Positions 15,053 to 24,221 are shown, numbered from the stretch's first letter. The stretch is DNA of 38,817 bases from Halodurantibacterium flavum (GCF_042681825.1 NZ_JBHUGH010000008.1:1-38817), one strand, 5' to 3'. Numbers and translations: made by a program. The notes: generated by a model from the sequence alone, not told the origin.

Positions 15053-16675
15053 TCAGAACGGCGGCGAGGGGTTCGCAAGGGGCAGGATGCACCTTCCGTC
15101 CGACCCTTGCGTGACGGGTTGCAGGTCGGTGGGTCGTGCGGTGTCCGGGAACAGCGGGCCGAGGTTGCGGTAAGCGACGGTCGCCATCACAAAGGCGTTC
15201 GTCGCGCTTGTGCGGGTCATCTCATAGGCGCCGGTCGTCTCGTAGCGTCCTTCATACCAGCCCGTGCCGGGATCATAGAGTTCCTCGACCAGCGACAGCA
15301 AGAGCGCCGCATTCGCATCGTCGGCAAAGGTATTCAGCGCGAAGGCCGCCCGGGTCGAGACGAGCGCGAGCGAGGGACGGAGGCTGCCATCTGGGGCGAT
15401 CACCGACCACGGATAGCCTTGGGCAAGCGCGGTCGCAAAGATCGTGGTGGGATCCTCGCCGCGGCGGAAATCACTGCGCCCCATCGGCCGCCCGGTCTGC
15501 GCATAGGCGCGTGCCTGAACTTCGGCGAGTGCGGCCATCAGGTCATCTGCCGCCCGGCCTCCGGCAACCTCGTCGACGCGATCGCCCAGCGTCGCAAAGC
15601 CCAGTTCAAGCCCCAGATAGGCGGGCGGCGTCGTCATCAGGGGGGCCTGATTGTCGACATCCTCGGTCAGCGGGAAGCGGAGGCCCAGGATTTCGGTCTC
15701 ATACGGATAGACATCCTGCACCTCCGGGACAGGCACCTCCATCCCCCAGGCGCGATATCCCTGGGCGCCATAGGCATCGTAGCCACGGCCCGTTTCCGGC
15801 GCGGTCTGGAGCCCGTCGGGCCCGGCGGTCGCGATCTGCAACTGGCTGCGATCGGAAATGATGCGGCAGACACTCAGCCGGGCTACCGCGTTGCGGATGA
15901 AGGGGGCGAATTTGGGATGTTCCTCGGCCGCGATGCGAAGCCATAGCAAAAGTCGCCCTGTTTCGACCGCCGACCAGCCTGCGATGCCGGGTTGCAGATC
16001 GCCGCCGAGCGCGGTGCCCGAGTCGACGTTGTAGAAACGGTTCGGCATCCGGTCGGGCGTGAGTGTCATCCAGTTGAGGAAATCAACAAGCCGGGTGGCG
16101 CGGCGGTCGAATGTGCGGGCGTCGATCAGGCCCATCCGATGCGCAATCAGAAGGGCCGCAAGCTGATCCGCGATGGACCAGGGTGTCGCGACATTGGTGC
16201 CGGCCCGCACCTCGACCAGAAGGCGCGGATCGGAAGGCGAGGGAACAAAGCCGCCGCCGGGGTTGCCGCTCCATTGCTGCTGGACCGGCTGGGGTGGTGA
16301 CGGCTGTTGCTGTACGGGCGGCGGCGCGGGCTGCGCCTGGGGCGGTGGCGGCGCTTGCGGTGGAGGGGCTTGCGGGGCAGGGGCGCCGTTGAAATAGGCC
16401 CAGGCTGCGCGCAGCCAGCGATCTTCCTCGGGCGTCAGCTGGACGAAGGCCTCGTCACCCCCCGATGTCTCTCCCCACAGCCTCGGGGGCGGTGAGCGCG
16501 ATTCAAGTCCCTGCGCAAGCCAGAGCTGCCCCGCCGTGGCCCGGTCGCCATTTGCAGAGAACGCCTCGCACGGCGCGGTGGTCAGCCCGATGATGCCGAG
16601 GGCCAGAGTGAGGGGCCGGAGTTTAAGAGGGAGAAACGTTCTTTCGCGGACGCACGCTTGCGCAACGGGGATCAT
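15053..16675 (-). CDS. DUF3131-family secreted protein with Pro/Gln-rich insertion
   Basis: The 540-residue protein has a likely signal sequence (LKLRPLTLALGIIGLTTAPCEA). A short segment follows that aligns with the start of the DUF3131 domain (TPEEDRWLRAAWAYFNG). Then comes a Pro/Gln-rich linker (about residues 97-135), then the rest of the domain. Domain landmarks shared with its two neighbours are ETGRGYDAYGAQGYRAWG, DPTTIFATALAQGYPWSVI and TNAFVMATVAYRNLGPLFP. The motif T-x-W-D-x-G-S of the other two is TPWSIADQ here, so the Asp is lost. It is divergent from the next gene. DUF3131 has no established activity; an alpha/alpha-barrel glycan-active fold is an inference. The start codon is uncertain. 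Confidence 0.75.
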   Translation of the reverse strand: MIPVAQACVRERTFLPLKLRPLTLALGIIGLTTAPCEAFSANGDRATAGQLWLAQGLESRSPPPRLWGETSGGDEAFVQLTPEEDRWLRAAWAYFNGAPAPQAPPPQAPPPPQAQPAPPPVQQQPSPPQPVQQQWSGNPGGGFVPSPSDPRLLVEVRAGTNVATPWSIADQLAALLIAHRMGLIDARTFDRRATRLVDFLNWMTLTPDRMPNRFYNVDSGTALGGDLQPGIAGWSAVETGRLLLWLRIAAEEHPKFAPFIRNAVARLSVCRIISDRSQLQIATAGPDGLQTAPETGRGYDAYGAQGYRAWGMEVPVPEVQDVYPYETEILGLRFPLTEDVDNQAPLMTTPPAYLGLELGFATLGDRVDEVAGGRAADDLMAALAEVQARAYAQTGRPMGRSDFRRGEDPTTIFATALAQGYPWSVIAPDGSLRPSLALVSTRAAFALNTFADDANAALLLSLVEELYDPGTGWYEGRYETTGAYEMTRTSATNAFVMATVAYRNLGPLFPDTARPTDLQPVTQGSDGRCILPLANPSPPF

Positions 16676-16746
16676 GCTCTATTCTCGCAGTAAGACTGAA
16701 TTTGTTGCGAATGATCCATCCTGTCCTCACTTCTGCCGGAATATCC

Positions 16747-18849
16747 ATGAGAAAGATCGCGCGTTCGGCGATTTTATGCGCGAGCGTGATCGCGCCGACC
16801 ATCTATCAAGGCGGGGATGCGCGGGCGCAAACCCCCGACTGGGCCGAACGGCCGCTGTCGGTGACCGAGCCTGTGGCGATGCCGCGCCGTGGTGAGCTGA
16901 CCCCCGCAGAGATGGAGATGGCCCGTCAGGCCTGGGTCTATTTCGAGAACAACACCCAGCCCGGCACCGGCCTTGTAAACGCCTCTCATAATTTTCCCTC
17001 CACCACGCTCTGGGATGTGGGGTCGGCCCTTGCGGCGACGGTTTCGGCACATGGGCTGGGGATCATCGACGACGCAGAGCTGAACGACCGTCTGGACCGG
17101 ATACTCAAAACGCTGGGCAGTCTCGATCTGTTCCAGCGGGACTGTCCGAACAAGGCCTATGACACGCGGACCGCCGTCCCCACGAACTATCTGAACGAAC
17201 CGGGCGAGATCGGTTGTTCCGCCATCGACATCGCGCGGTTGCTCAGCTGGCTTCGTATCGTTGAACAGCGTTTCCCGGAACGTCAGCCGAAGGCGCGGCA
17301 TATCGTGACCCGCTGGAACTGGTGCCAACTGGTTCAGGACGGGTTTCTTTACGGGGCCGCGCTCGATGGGAACGGCAACGTGATATACTTGCAGGAAGGC
17401 CGTCTGGGGTATGAGGAATATTCAGCCCGTGCGTTCCAGCTCTGGGGCTTCGACGTAGAGGCCGCACTCGCGCCCGAACCCTATGAGACGCTGTGGATGT
17501 ATGGCGTTGAAATCCCCTATGACGCTCGCGACCCCCGGGTTCTGGGGGCGCAGAATTATGTCGTGACCGAAAGCTACGCGCTGCTCGGCATCGAATTCGG
17601 CCTTGGCGATCCGGCGGCAACGGATGTCGGTGGCTGGATCGCCCGCGCGGCGCAGAATATCTATGAGGTGCAGGCGCGGCGTCATCAGGCAACCGGCATC
17701 CTCACCGCCCGGACCGAGCATCAGTTGCTGGAATCGCCGTTCTTCGTCTATGACACGATCTTCAGCGACGGGCGCCCCTGGGCCACGATCACCGAGGCGG
17801 GAAACTGGGTGCCGCAACATGCGGCTGTCGCGCTCAAGGGTGCGCTTGGGCTCTGGGCGCTGTGGGAAACCCCCTATACCGACCTCTTGTTCGACGCCAT
17901 CGCGCCACAGTTCGACCCTGAGCGGGGGTTTTACGAAGGCATCTATGAAGATGGGCGCGGGGCGATCCGGACACAGACGGCGAACAACAACGGCATCATG
18001 CTGGAAACGCTGTTCTTCAAGGCCTATGGCCCGATCCTGCGCGAGGTGGTGGACCCGACCGGCTGGGTTGCCCAGGTCGACCCGGCACAAGGGCGCTGCC
18101 TGCCCGAGCGGGCCAGCCTCGATCTTTCGGGCGGCGAGACGATCCGCATCATGCCGCTTGGTGCATCCAACACATATGGCATGTATTACAATCCCGCGTC
18201 CCGTGGCGGCTATCGCGGCTATCTTTATGATCTGATGAGCGAGGACGGAATCGCCTTCGATTTCGTCGGGATGGACAATGACGGCGATATCCCGGACGCC
18301 GACCACAACGGCTATCCCGGCCAGCCGATCGAATGGTTCACCCGACCTGTCAACGAAGCCGTGGATATCGGTGGCGTGGCTTATGAGATATTCAGCGGCG
18401 ATCAGCCCGCGTCGGTGCATCTCATCGAGCAGGCAGAGATGACCCCGGATGACATCGTCCTCCTTCTCGCCGGGACGAACAACGTGCGGCAGGGCGACAG
18501 CGCCGAGACGATGCTGGGCCAGATGCAGCTATTGCTTGATCAGATCGTGAATACTGCAGGCGGCCCCGAAGTTCATGTGATGACGCTGACCACATTGGGG
18601 GGCGATTACTGGGAAGACGGTGATCCGACGCGCACCAACAACGACACGATCCGGCTGTTCAACGAAGGGTTGGCGCAGCTGGTCGAGACACAGTATGGCG
18701 CGCTGGGGGTCAGGCTTGTCGATGTCGAGGCGGCCGACATCCATCGTTCGCCGGATGGCGTCCATCTGAGCGAGGAAGGCTATCGCATGGTCGCCGAAGC
18801 GTGGCATTCAAGCATCCGCGCCGCGCTGGAGTCGCGGCTGATCGATTGA
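16747..18849 (+). CDS. DUF3131 domain fused to an SGNH/GDSL hydrolase
   Basis: With ATG 16747 the product is 700 residues with a signal peptide (MRKIARSAILCASVIAPTIY...ARA); an upstream ATG at 16702 is possible. Residues ~50-455 are DUF3131 (WVYFENN, PSTTLWDVGS with W89-D90, EGRLGYEEYSARAFQLWG, NNNGIMLETLFFKAYGPI). Residues ~465-695 are an SGNH hydrolase: IMPLGASNTYG with nucleophile S474 (GAS rather than GDS), GYPG, LLAGTNN with N578 and DGVHLSEEGY with D670/H673. SGNH enzymes often remove or transfer acyl groups on polysaccharides. Fusion to DUF3131 suggests both act on the same glycan, in the periplasm or outside the cell. Confidence 0.82.
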   Translation: MRKIARSAILCASVIAPTIYQGGDARAQTPDWAERPLSVTEPVAMPRRGELTPAEMEMARQAWVYFENNTQPGTGLVNASHNFPSTTLWDVGSALAATVSAHGLGIIDDAELNDRLDRILKTLGSLDLFQRDCPNKAYDTRTAVPTNYLNEPGEIGCSAIDIARLLSWLRIVEQRFPERQPKARHIVTRWNWCQLVQDGFLYGAALDGNGNVIYLQEGRLGYEEYSARAFQLWGFDVEAALAPEPYETLWMYGVEIPYDARDPRVLGAQNYVVTESYALLGIEFGLGDPAATDVGGWIARAAQNIYEVQARRHQATGILTARTEHQLLESPFFVYDTIFSDGRPWATITEAGNWVPQHAAVALKGALGLWALWETPYTDLLFDAIAPQFDPERGFYEGIYEDGRGAIRTQTANNNGIMLETLFFKAYGPILREVVDPTGWVAQVDPAQGRCLPERASLDLSGGETIRIMPLGASNTYGMYYNPASRGGYRGYLYDLMSEDGIAFDFVGMDNDGDIPDADHNGYPGQPIEWFTRPVNEAVDIGGVAYEIFSGDQPASVHLIEQAEMTPDDIVLLLAGTNNVRQGDSAETMLGQMQLLLDQIVNTAGGPEVHVMTLTTLGGDYWEDGDPTRTNNDTIRLFNEGLAQLVETQYGALGVRLVDVEAADIHRSPDGVHLSEEGYRMVAEAWHSSIRAALESRLID

Positions 18850-18983
18850 CGCCACGCCGGGGTTTCCGGGGGTTGAGCGAAGGCTGGCAGAATCCCGCTT
18901 TCCGGGCATGGCTTTGGAACCGGGGGCCGGGCTGATCGCTTGATCCTGACGGGTGCGCAGGAAGTCACGAGGGAAGTCACCGC

Positions 18984-19580
18984 ATGAAATTGACGCGACT
19001 AAGGGTGCCATCGGCCGGCGCCTTGGCAATCGTGATGTCCGGCCTCGGCACGTCTGCGGCCCTGGCCGACGGGATCTATGCGAGTGTGGATGTTTCCCGC
19101 TCGTCCGTCGGCGGGGTGCTGAGCGCGACGCGCGGCGACTATACCTTTGGCATGACGGTCACGGATTACGACGGCGGCATCAGCGCGGGTCTCAGCTTCA
19201 CCCGCCGGTTACCGTTCAACTTCGGCGTCGAGGGGCTGAGCCTGTCCGCAGGGCCCACGCTCGGCTTCAGCGGCGACAACCTTTCGGAGGTGACCCCCGG
19301 CCTTACCGCCTCGGCGCAGCGGTTCGGCAACACGGGCTGGGGCAGCTATTTCCTGCAGGCGAGCGTCGGCACGGTGAACAGGTCGTTCTTTCTTCAGGCG
19401 CAGACCACCTTTGCCGAACCGGGGATCACGCTCGGCCTCTCTCGCGGGGGCAGCACCGAGTATGATGAGGCGAGCCTGAGCATCAGCAAGCGCCTCGGCA
19501 CATCACCAGTAAGCCTGCGCGCGGGCTATCTGTTGATGAGCGATCAGGTCTTTGCAGGCTTCTCGGTGAACACCTTCTAG
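18984..19580 (+). CDS. Predicted small outer-membrane beta-barrel protein
   Basis: The 198-residue precursor has a signal peptide ending ALA-DG near residue 28. It is followed by regularly alternating polar/hydrophobic strands rich in Gly, Ser and Thr, and ends in Phe (SVNTF), as outer-membrane barrels do. I do not recognise a named family. Its place directly after the DUF3131-SGNH gene and tail to tail with the OpgC gene (4-bp gap) suggests a role in glycan export or anchoring, which is an inference. The upstream gap of 134 bp could hold its own promoter. Confidence 0.65.
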   Translation: MKLTRLRVPSAGALAIVMSGLGTSAALADGIYASVDVSRSSVGGVLSATRGDYTFGMTVTDYDGGISAGLSFTRRLPFNFGVEGLSLSAGPTLGFSGDNLSEVTPGLTASAQRFGNTGWGSYFLQASVGTVNRSFFLQAQTTFAEPGITLGLSRGGSTEYDEASLSISKRLGTSPVSLRAGYLLMSDQVFAGFSVNTF

Positions 19581-19584
19581 CCTG

Positions 19585-20829
19585 TCACCGAGGAACGATC
19601 GCGAACAGGAACCGGGTCCGCACCATCAGCCAAAGCCCCAGTACGGTGGCCAGATAGAGCGCCGTGTTGACCCAGATCATCCCGGGCCAGACGGCGTCGA
19701 AACTCGGCACCCCGTCGAAATAGCCGGGAAGCTGGTCTATCAGCCCGATGAACAGCAGATGCATGAGAAAGACATAAAGGCTTGCCTCGCCGATGGGGAT
19801 CAGCAGCCAACCCAGGGCGCGCGACAGGGGCACCCAGAACCATGTCAGCAGGGCATAGAGGCTGACGAAGAACACCGCCACATTCAGCAGCCGGGGCAGG
19901 GGAAGTTCGTCCTTGAGGAAATAGCGGCCATACAGCGAATAGAACGTGTCCGGGTCGATCAGCGGCAGGCGCGCCCATGACGGAAACGACGGGTTGGGCG
20001 AGGCCTGCGCCAAAACCAGGAACCCGAGGGCAAGGATGATGCTGACGGCCACAGCCAGATTGCCGCGGCCCCTCTGCGCAAGCCATGCGCCGATTTCCGC
20101 ACGAAAGAAGCCGACCGCGAGCGCGTGGGTAAAGAGCACCTGCCAGCCAAGCAGGGGGAAGGCGAACTCGAACTGCATCCCGAGCAGGATACGATCCGGA
20201 GGCGCCAGAAGCTCCGAAAACCAGAGCGCCCATGTGAGGGCGAAATAGATCCCGAGCATCCTCATCCGCAAGAGCCACAAAAGAAGTGGGCTGACCGCGA
20301 GCAGCAGCACATAAAGGCTGAGGATCTGGATCTGGTGCGGCGACCGCTGCATCAGCACCGCCTGCCCGAGCTGCGTCATCCAGGGCAGGCCGGGATCGGG
20401 GGTCAGGGTATAGGTGACACCGGCCCATCGGTCGGTGAAACTGGTCAGCGCCGTCATGTCCGCGATTCCGATGGCGGCGATCGCCATCACCAGAAGGATC
20501 ACGATGAGCTGCGCGCGGTAAAGCACGAAGGCCCGCCGCAGCGCCCGCACCGTGACCTGTTCCAGTCCCTCCCGGTCGCTGACGCGGCGGTTCACCACCC
20601 CCAGCACAAGCCCTGAGGCGACGACGAACAACTCGGCTGCGGAAACGAAGCCAAGGCGTTCCCAGAACAGGAAGTTGAACCAGGAAAACATCTCCAGATG
20701 CGCGGCGATCACCGAAAGCATCGCATAGCCGCGGAGAAAGTCGAACCGCTGATCCCGCCCTTCTTGCCCGGACGGATAGGACAGGCGCGCGCGCAGGCCA
20801 GCGGCCGGCAGGGGCGCCGCAACGGTCAC
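19585..20829 (-). CDS. OpgC-family membrane acyltransferase
   Basis: The 414-residue polytopic protein belongs to the OpgC domain family, relatives of which succinylate or otherwise acylate osmoregulated periplasmic glucans from the inner membrane. Near the start GRDQRFDFLRGYAMLSVIAAHLEM carries the family-typical DFLRG and the His following the first membrane helix. About ten hydrophobic helices follow, ending with SLYVFLMHLLFIGLIDQL. The start overlaps the stop of the preceding DUF3131 gene by 4 bp. It is the last gene of the GT2-DUF3131-opgC operon and should modify the glycan made by the GT2. Confidence 0.85.
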   Translation of the reverse strand: MTVAAPLPAAGLRARLSYPSGQEGRDQRFDFLRGYAMLSVIAAHLEMFSWFNFLFWERLGFVSAAELFVVASGLVLGVVNRRVSDREGLEQVTVRALRRAFVLYRAQLIVILLVMAIAAIGIADMTALTSFTDRWAGVTYTLTPDPGLPWMTQLGQAVLMQRSPHQIQILSLYVLLLAVSPLLLWLLRMRMLGIYFALTWALWFSELLAPPDRILLGMQFEFAFPLLGWQVLFTHALAVGFFRAEIGAWLAQRGRGNLAVAVSIILALGFLVLAQASPNPSFPSWARLPLIDPDTFYSLYGRYFLKDELPLPRLLNVAVFFVSLYALLTWFWVPLSRALGWLLIPIGEASLYVFLMHLLFIGLIDQLPGYFDGVPSFDAVWPGMIWVNTALYLATVLGLWLMVRTRFLFAIVPR

Positions 20830-22208
20830 TCGCGCCTCACGCCGGACCGCAGCGGCGCGGCCTGGTCCGTGATGATCTGGGCCGCCGGTTCCGCCCGCTC
20901 GCCCACGGGATGCAGCAGCGGCCCGAAGGTGCGGTAGTGCAGGGCGGTCAGGATCACACCATTGGTGTTGGCGGCGCGCGCCTCGTTCGGCTCATCGATC
21001 TCTTCGAACGGGCCGGTGGCCCAGCCTTCGGCGCTCGCTTCGGCGGTCACGGCCTCGGCAAGCATCTCGGTGTAATCGGTCTGATAGAGCATGTGCCAGC
21101 CGATGGCTGCCTTGCTGCTCAGGATGCGGAAGCCGGAGGCATCGTCGCCCGTGTCGGTGAGCACAGCCCAGGGAACCCCGTCGCCCAGCACGGTGCTGTA
21201 GACGAAGTACGGCGCGCGGTCGATGTGATCCTCGGTCACGGCGGTCAGGATGCCGGTCTCCCGATACCGCGCCTCTTGCGCGCTGTAGACGCGCCAGGCC
21301 AGTTCCCGCGTGACCGTGTCCCAGCCGAACTCGATCCCGTCGAGGATGTAGGGGTCGCTCACGGTATAGACATGCCCGCCGAAGGCATCGCCCCGCACAT
21401 CGGTCGGGACGTCAATTCCGCCCACCTCTTGCCAGCGCAGCGTATCGTCAAGGCGGATGGCAGCATGAACGTCATGGCCAAAGAGCGCGAACCCCTTTGC
21501 GGCATAGCGCTCATAGCCGACGCGCCCTTCCTGCAAAAGCACATGGCCGCCGCCCTCGGCCGGTTCGGCCCCGACCATCACGCCGTCCCGCACGGCGGCA
21601 TCGACCTGCCAATGGTCGAGCACACGCTGCACCGCCCCCGCGTGGTCGGGGTAGTCCTGCTGCAGCGCGTGGAACGGGATAAGGATGCGCCCGATGTCCA
21701 GCGCCGACCAGCCGATCCCCGTTTCCGTCGGGACATTGGCATAGTCGGTCATGGCGAGCGTCAGGGTGTCATAGGATTTGTTGGGCAGCAGGTCGTCATA
21801 AAGCTGCAGCGACGCAAGGCTTGCCAGCGCCCGGTCCACGATCGCGTCGAATTCCGCCCGGGGCAGGACGCCCAGCCGCTCGGCCGCGATGGCGCCCAGC
21901 AGGAACGACCCGGTGTCCCACATGGTCGTGGCGGGAAAGCCTGCGACAGTATCGGCGAGCCCCGTCTCGGGCCGGATGTTGGCCGCAAAGTAACCCCATG
22001 CCATTTCAGCGGCCGCACGCTCTTCCTCGGTCAGGGGCCGGTGCGCGGGGGCAGGGATATCCGGTGATGCCGCGACGACCTCCCTGGCGGGGGCGCCCGG
22101 CTCCATATCCCACGTCTCCAGCGTGAAGATGATGCCAAAGGCCACTAGAAGGCCAAGTAGAAAGACGATATGGCCCCGCGCCGCGAGTAATCCGTTGCGG
22201 AACGTCAT
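20826..22208 (-). CDS. Membrane-anchored DUF3131 protein
   Basis: This 460-residue protein has one N-terminal membrane helix (about residues 13-30, HIVFLLGLLVAFGIIFTL) and a large periplasmic DUF3131 domain. It retains the motifs WGYFAANIRPETGL, FPATTMWDTGS (W97-D98), LLPNKSYDT, EGRVGYERYAAKGFALFG and NTNGVILTALHYRTFGPLL. It is coupled on both sides by ATGA overlaps, to the GT2 gene upstream and opgC downstream, so it is probably made in fixed ratio with the synthase. By position it may process or guide the nascent glucan as it leaves the membrane. The activity is unknown. Confidence 0.82.
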   Translation of the reverse strand: MTFRNGLLAARGHIVFLLGLLVAFGIIFTLETWDMEPGAPAREVVAASPDIPAPAHRPLTEEERAAAEMAWGYFAANIRPETGLADTVAGFPATTMWDTGSFLLGAIAAERLGVLPRAEFDAIVDRALASLASLQLYDDLLPNKSYDTLTLAMTDYANVPTETGIGWSALDIGRILIPFHALQQDYPDHAGAVQRVLDHWQVDAAVRDGVMVGAEPAEGGGHVLLQEGRVGYERYAAKGFALFGHDVHAAIRLDDTLRWQEVGGIDVPTDVRGDAFGGHVYTVSDPYILDGIEFGWDTVTRELAWRVYSAQEARYRETGILTAVTEDHIDRAPYFVYSTVLGDGVPWAVLTDTGDDASGFRILSSKAAIGWHMLYQTDYTEMLAEAVTAEASAEGWATGPFEEIDEPNEARAANTNGVILTALHYRTFGPLLHPVGERAEPAAQIITDQAAPLRSGVRRE

Positions 22209-24046
22209 GCGGCGACCCCTTCTGCCGTTTCTTCCGTGTCTTCGTCATCCGGCCGCCAGAAGGCCGCAAGGATGATCCCGCTCATGGCGATGATGTTGTT
22301 TGCCGCCCAGAAGCCATTGGCGACCAACCCGCCCGCCGTGTAGCTGTCCGACCCCAACGCAAAGGCCGCCAGCGCGTAGCCGAGCGCCGCGACAGTCAGC
22401 AGGACGATGCCGATCTGCGGCAGCACCAGCCGGTGAAAGCTGCCGGACTGGCGGTCCTTGGGCGTGACCTTGAACTTGATCTGCTCGCCCCGCGCCACGG
22501 CCCAGAGCGCGCGCAGGTTGAGCGGGAAAAACGACAGATACCAGAGCTTGGCCTTGTAGCCCGCGATGCCCCAGGTCCCCACCATCATCGCGAGTTCGTT
22601 CAGGATCAGGAATGGCAGGATGTGCTTGTAGAAGTCGAAGGAATAGGCCGAGACCGGTGCTATCCCCGAGAAAAGGTAGATGATCGGGGCAAGCAGGAAG
22701 ATCAGGTTCCATATCCCCGCAAGGTAGGACCAGAAGGTCGCCCCATACATCACCCGCTGCCAGAACGACAATCCGCGCCGGAAAAGCGGGTTGTCGTTGA
22801 CCAGGATATCGAGTGTGCCGCCCGCGTATTTGTAGCGCTGGATGGTCCAGGACAAGAGGTCGCGCGGCGACAGCATCTTGCTCTCGACCCAGGGATGAAA
22901 CACCGACTTCCAGTTCCGGTTCGGGTCGGAGTGAAGCACGATCGAGGTGTAGATATCCTCGGAGACATGGAACTTGTAGGGCGTGAACTCGGTATCCAGC
23001 GCCGCCTGCCCGCGCAACTGGGCGCGCATTCCTTCTTCCAGCGCGCCTTCGCGAGTCAGCTTGCGGATTTCCTGCTCATCCAGTTTTGCCTGCTGCTCGA
23101 TCGCCTCGGCATAGGCGGTCAGGGCGGCCTGCATCACGGCTTCGCGCCGGTGGATTGAGCCAGCCCCGCAGCAGAATGAGGCATTCGCCCAGTTCCGGCG
23201 GCGCTGGATGATCTGGTAAAAAAGCTCCGGGTCATTGACGAACGGGTCGCTGCCCACAGGAATCGGCCCCGCGACCCTTTCGATGGCGCGCCCCAGCGCC
23301 CGGCCCGGACGCCCCAGCCAGCGGCGCAACACCTCGGACAGGGGGGTGCCTTCGGGCAGGTCGTAGAACCATTGCGGGGTCTGCACCCAAGCGACGTCCG
23401 GGTCGCGGAAATAGCCGAGCGTCCGTTCCAGCAGCGTCGGCAGCGGGCGGGTATCGGCATCGCAAATCACCACGAAATCGCCCGAGGTCGCTTCGAGCGC
23501 GTTGCGCAGGTTTCCGGCCTTGAAGCCGATATTGTTGCTGCGGGTGATGTAGCCCACGCCTTCGGCCTGGGCCATGGCGCGCATCTCGGGGCGGCGGCCG
23601 TCGTCAAGGATATGGATGCGCAGGTCGATCGCATGGGGATAGCGCAGTGCAAGGGCGTCGCGGATACCGAGCCGGACCAGATCGACCTCTTCGTTATAGG
23701 TGGTAAAGAAGATATCCACCGCCACGGGACGGTCCGGCGCATCCGCTTCGTCCACGCAGTCGCGGATCGAGGCGGGCGGGGGCGTGATGGGCGTGTCGCG
23801 CGTCTTCCACAGGTTCGCCGTGAAAAGCACGAGCCCGATGAACGAGAGCGTTTCGGCCAAGGCAAGCGGGATCGCGAACCACAGCGCATCGTAGTTCAGG
23901 CTGGCCGTCCAGCGCCAATGCACATACCACGCCCCCATCACCAGCGCGATGGTCGCGAGAAACTGGTAAAGCAGCTCTCGTCCGGGGGAATGGGGGATGG
24001 GCGGTCGGGGGCTCCGGTCCTCGAACTGCTGGAAATAGAAGCCCAT
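22205..24046 (-). CDS. Cellulose-synthase-like family 2 glycosyltransferase (no PilZ domain)
   Basis: The 613-residue membrane synthase has two N-terminal helices, a cytosolic GT2 domain and about five C-terminal helices. Catalytic features are FFTTYNEE (113-120), DDG (148-150), DAD (196-198), QTPQWF (222-227), FCCGAGS (291-297) and SEDIYTS with E363-D364. The QxxRW motif of cellulose, curdlan and OpgH synthases reads QRYKY (403-407) here. After the last helix only a short acidic tail follows, so there is no PilZ c-di-GMP domain as in BcsA. ATG 24046 is chosen over an upstream ATG (24169) whose extra 41 residues are Arg-rich and unlike the family. It probably makes and exports a beta-glucan. 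Confidence 0.87.
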   Translation of the reverse strand: MGFYFQQFEDRSPRPPIPHSPGRELLYQFLATIALVMGAWYVHWRWTASLNYDALWFAIPLALAETLSFIGLVLFTANLWKTRDTPITPPPASIRDCVDEADAPDRPVAVDIFFTTYNEEVDLVRLGIRDALALRYPHAIDLRIHILDDGRRPEMRAMAQAEGVGYITRSNNIGFKAGNLRNALEATSGDFVVICDADTRPLPTLLERTLGYFRDPDVAWVQTPQWFYDLPEGTPLSEVLRRWLGRPGRALGRAIERVAGPIPVGSDPFVNDPELFYQIIQRRRNWANASFCCGAGSIHRREAVMQAALTAYAEAIEQQAKLDEQEIRKLTREGALEEGMRAQLRGQAALDTEFTPYKFHVSEDIYTSIVLHSDPNRNWKSVFHPWVESKMLSPRDLLSWTIQRYKYAGGTLDILVNDNPLFRRGLSFWQRVMYGATFWSYLAGIWNLIFLLAPIIYLFSGIAPVSAYSFDFYKHILPFLILNELAMMVGTWGIAGYKAKLWYLSFFPLNLRALWAVARGEQIKFKVTPKDRQSGSFHRLVLPQIGIVLLTVAALGYALAAFALGSDSYTAGGLVANGFWAANNIIAMSGIILAAFWRPDDEDTEETAEGVAA

Positions 24047-24221
24047 CGCCACTGCCCCGCCCTTATTGCGGACCGGAACGCCGCCAAAGGGGGAGGCGTC
24101 CGGTCTTTTCCGCCCCCTCCTCAGGGCGCAAAACATCTTAAAGTTTAGCGGCCTGCGCGCAGGCATCAAGCCCTTGTGAGGTTTGCAGATGCCCCGTCAT
24201 CCGGATGGCGTCCCGGCGCGG
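24047..24221 (-). promoter_or_regulatory. Region upstream of the GT2 operon
   Basis: This 175-bp gap after the GAF gene should contain the promoter of GT2-DUF3131-opgC. It includes a perfect 14-bp palindrome, GCCTGCGCGCAGGC (24151-24164), a candidate operator, and an AT-richer stretch (ACATCTTAAAGTTTAG) beside it. No sigma-factor consensus is assigned. Confidence 0.35.

Noticed and set aside
24047..24169. Longer start of the GT2 synthase
   Set aside because: The extra 41 residues are Arg-rich and unlike synthase N-termini; ATG 24046 gives the expected start.
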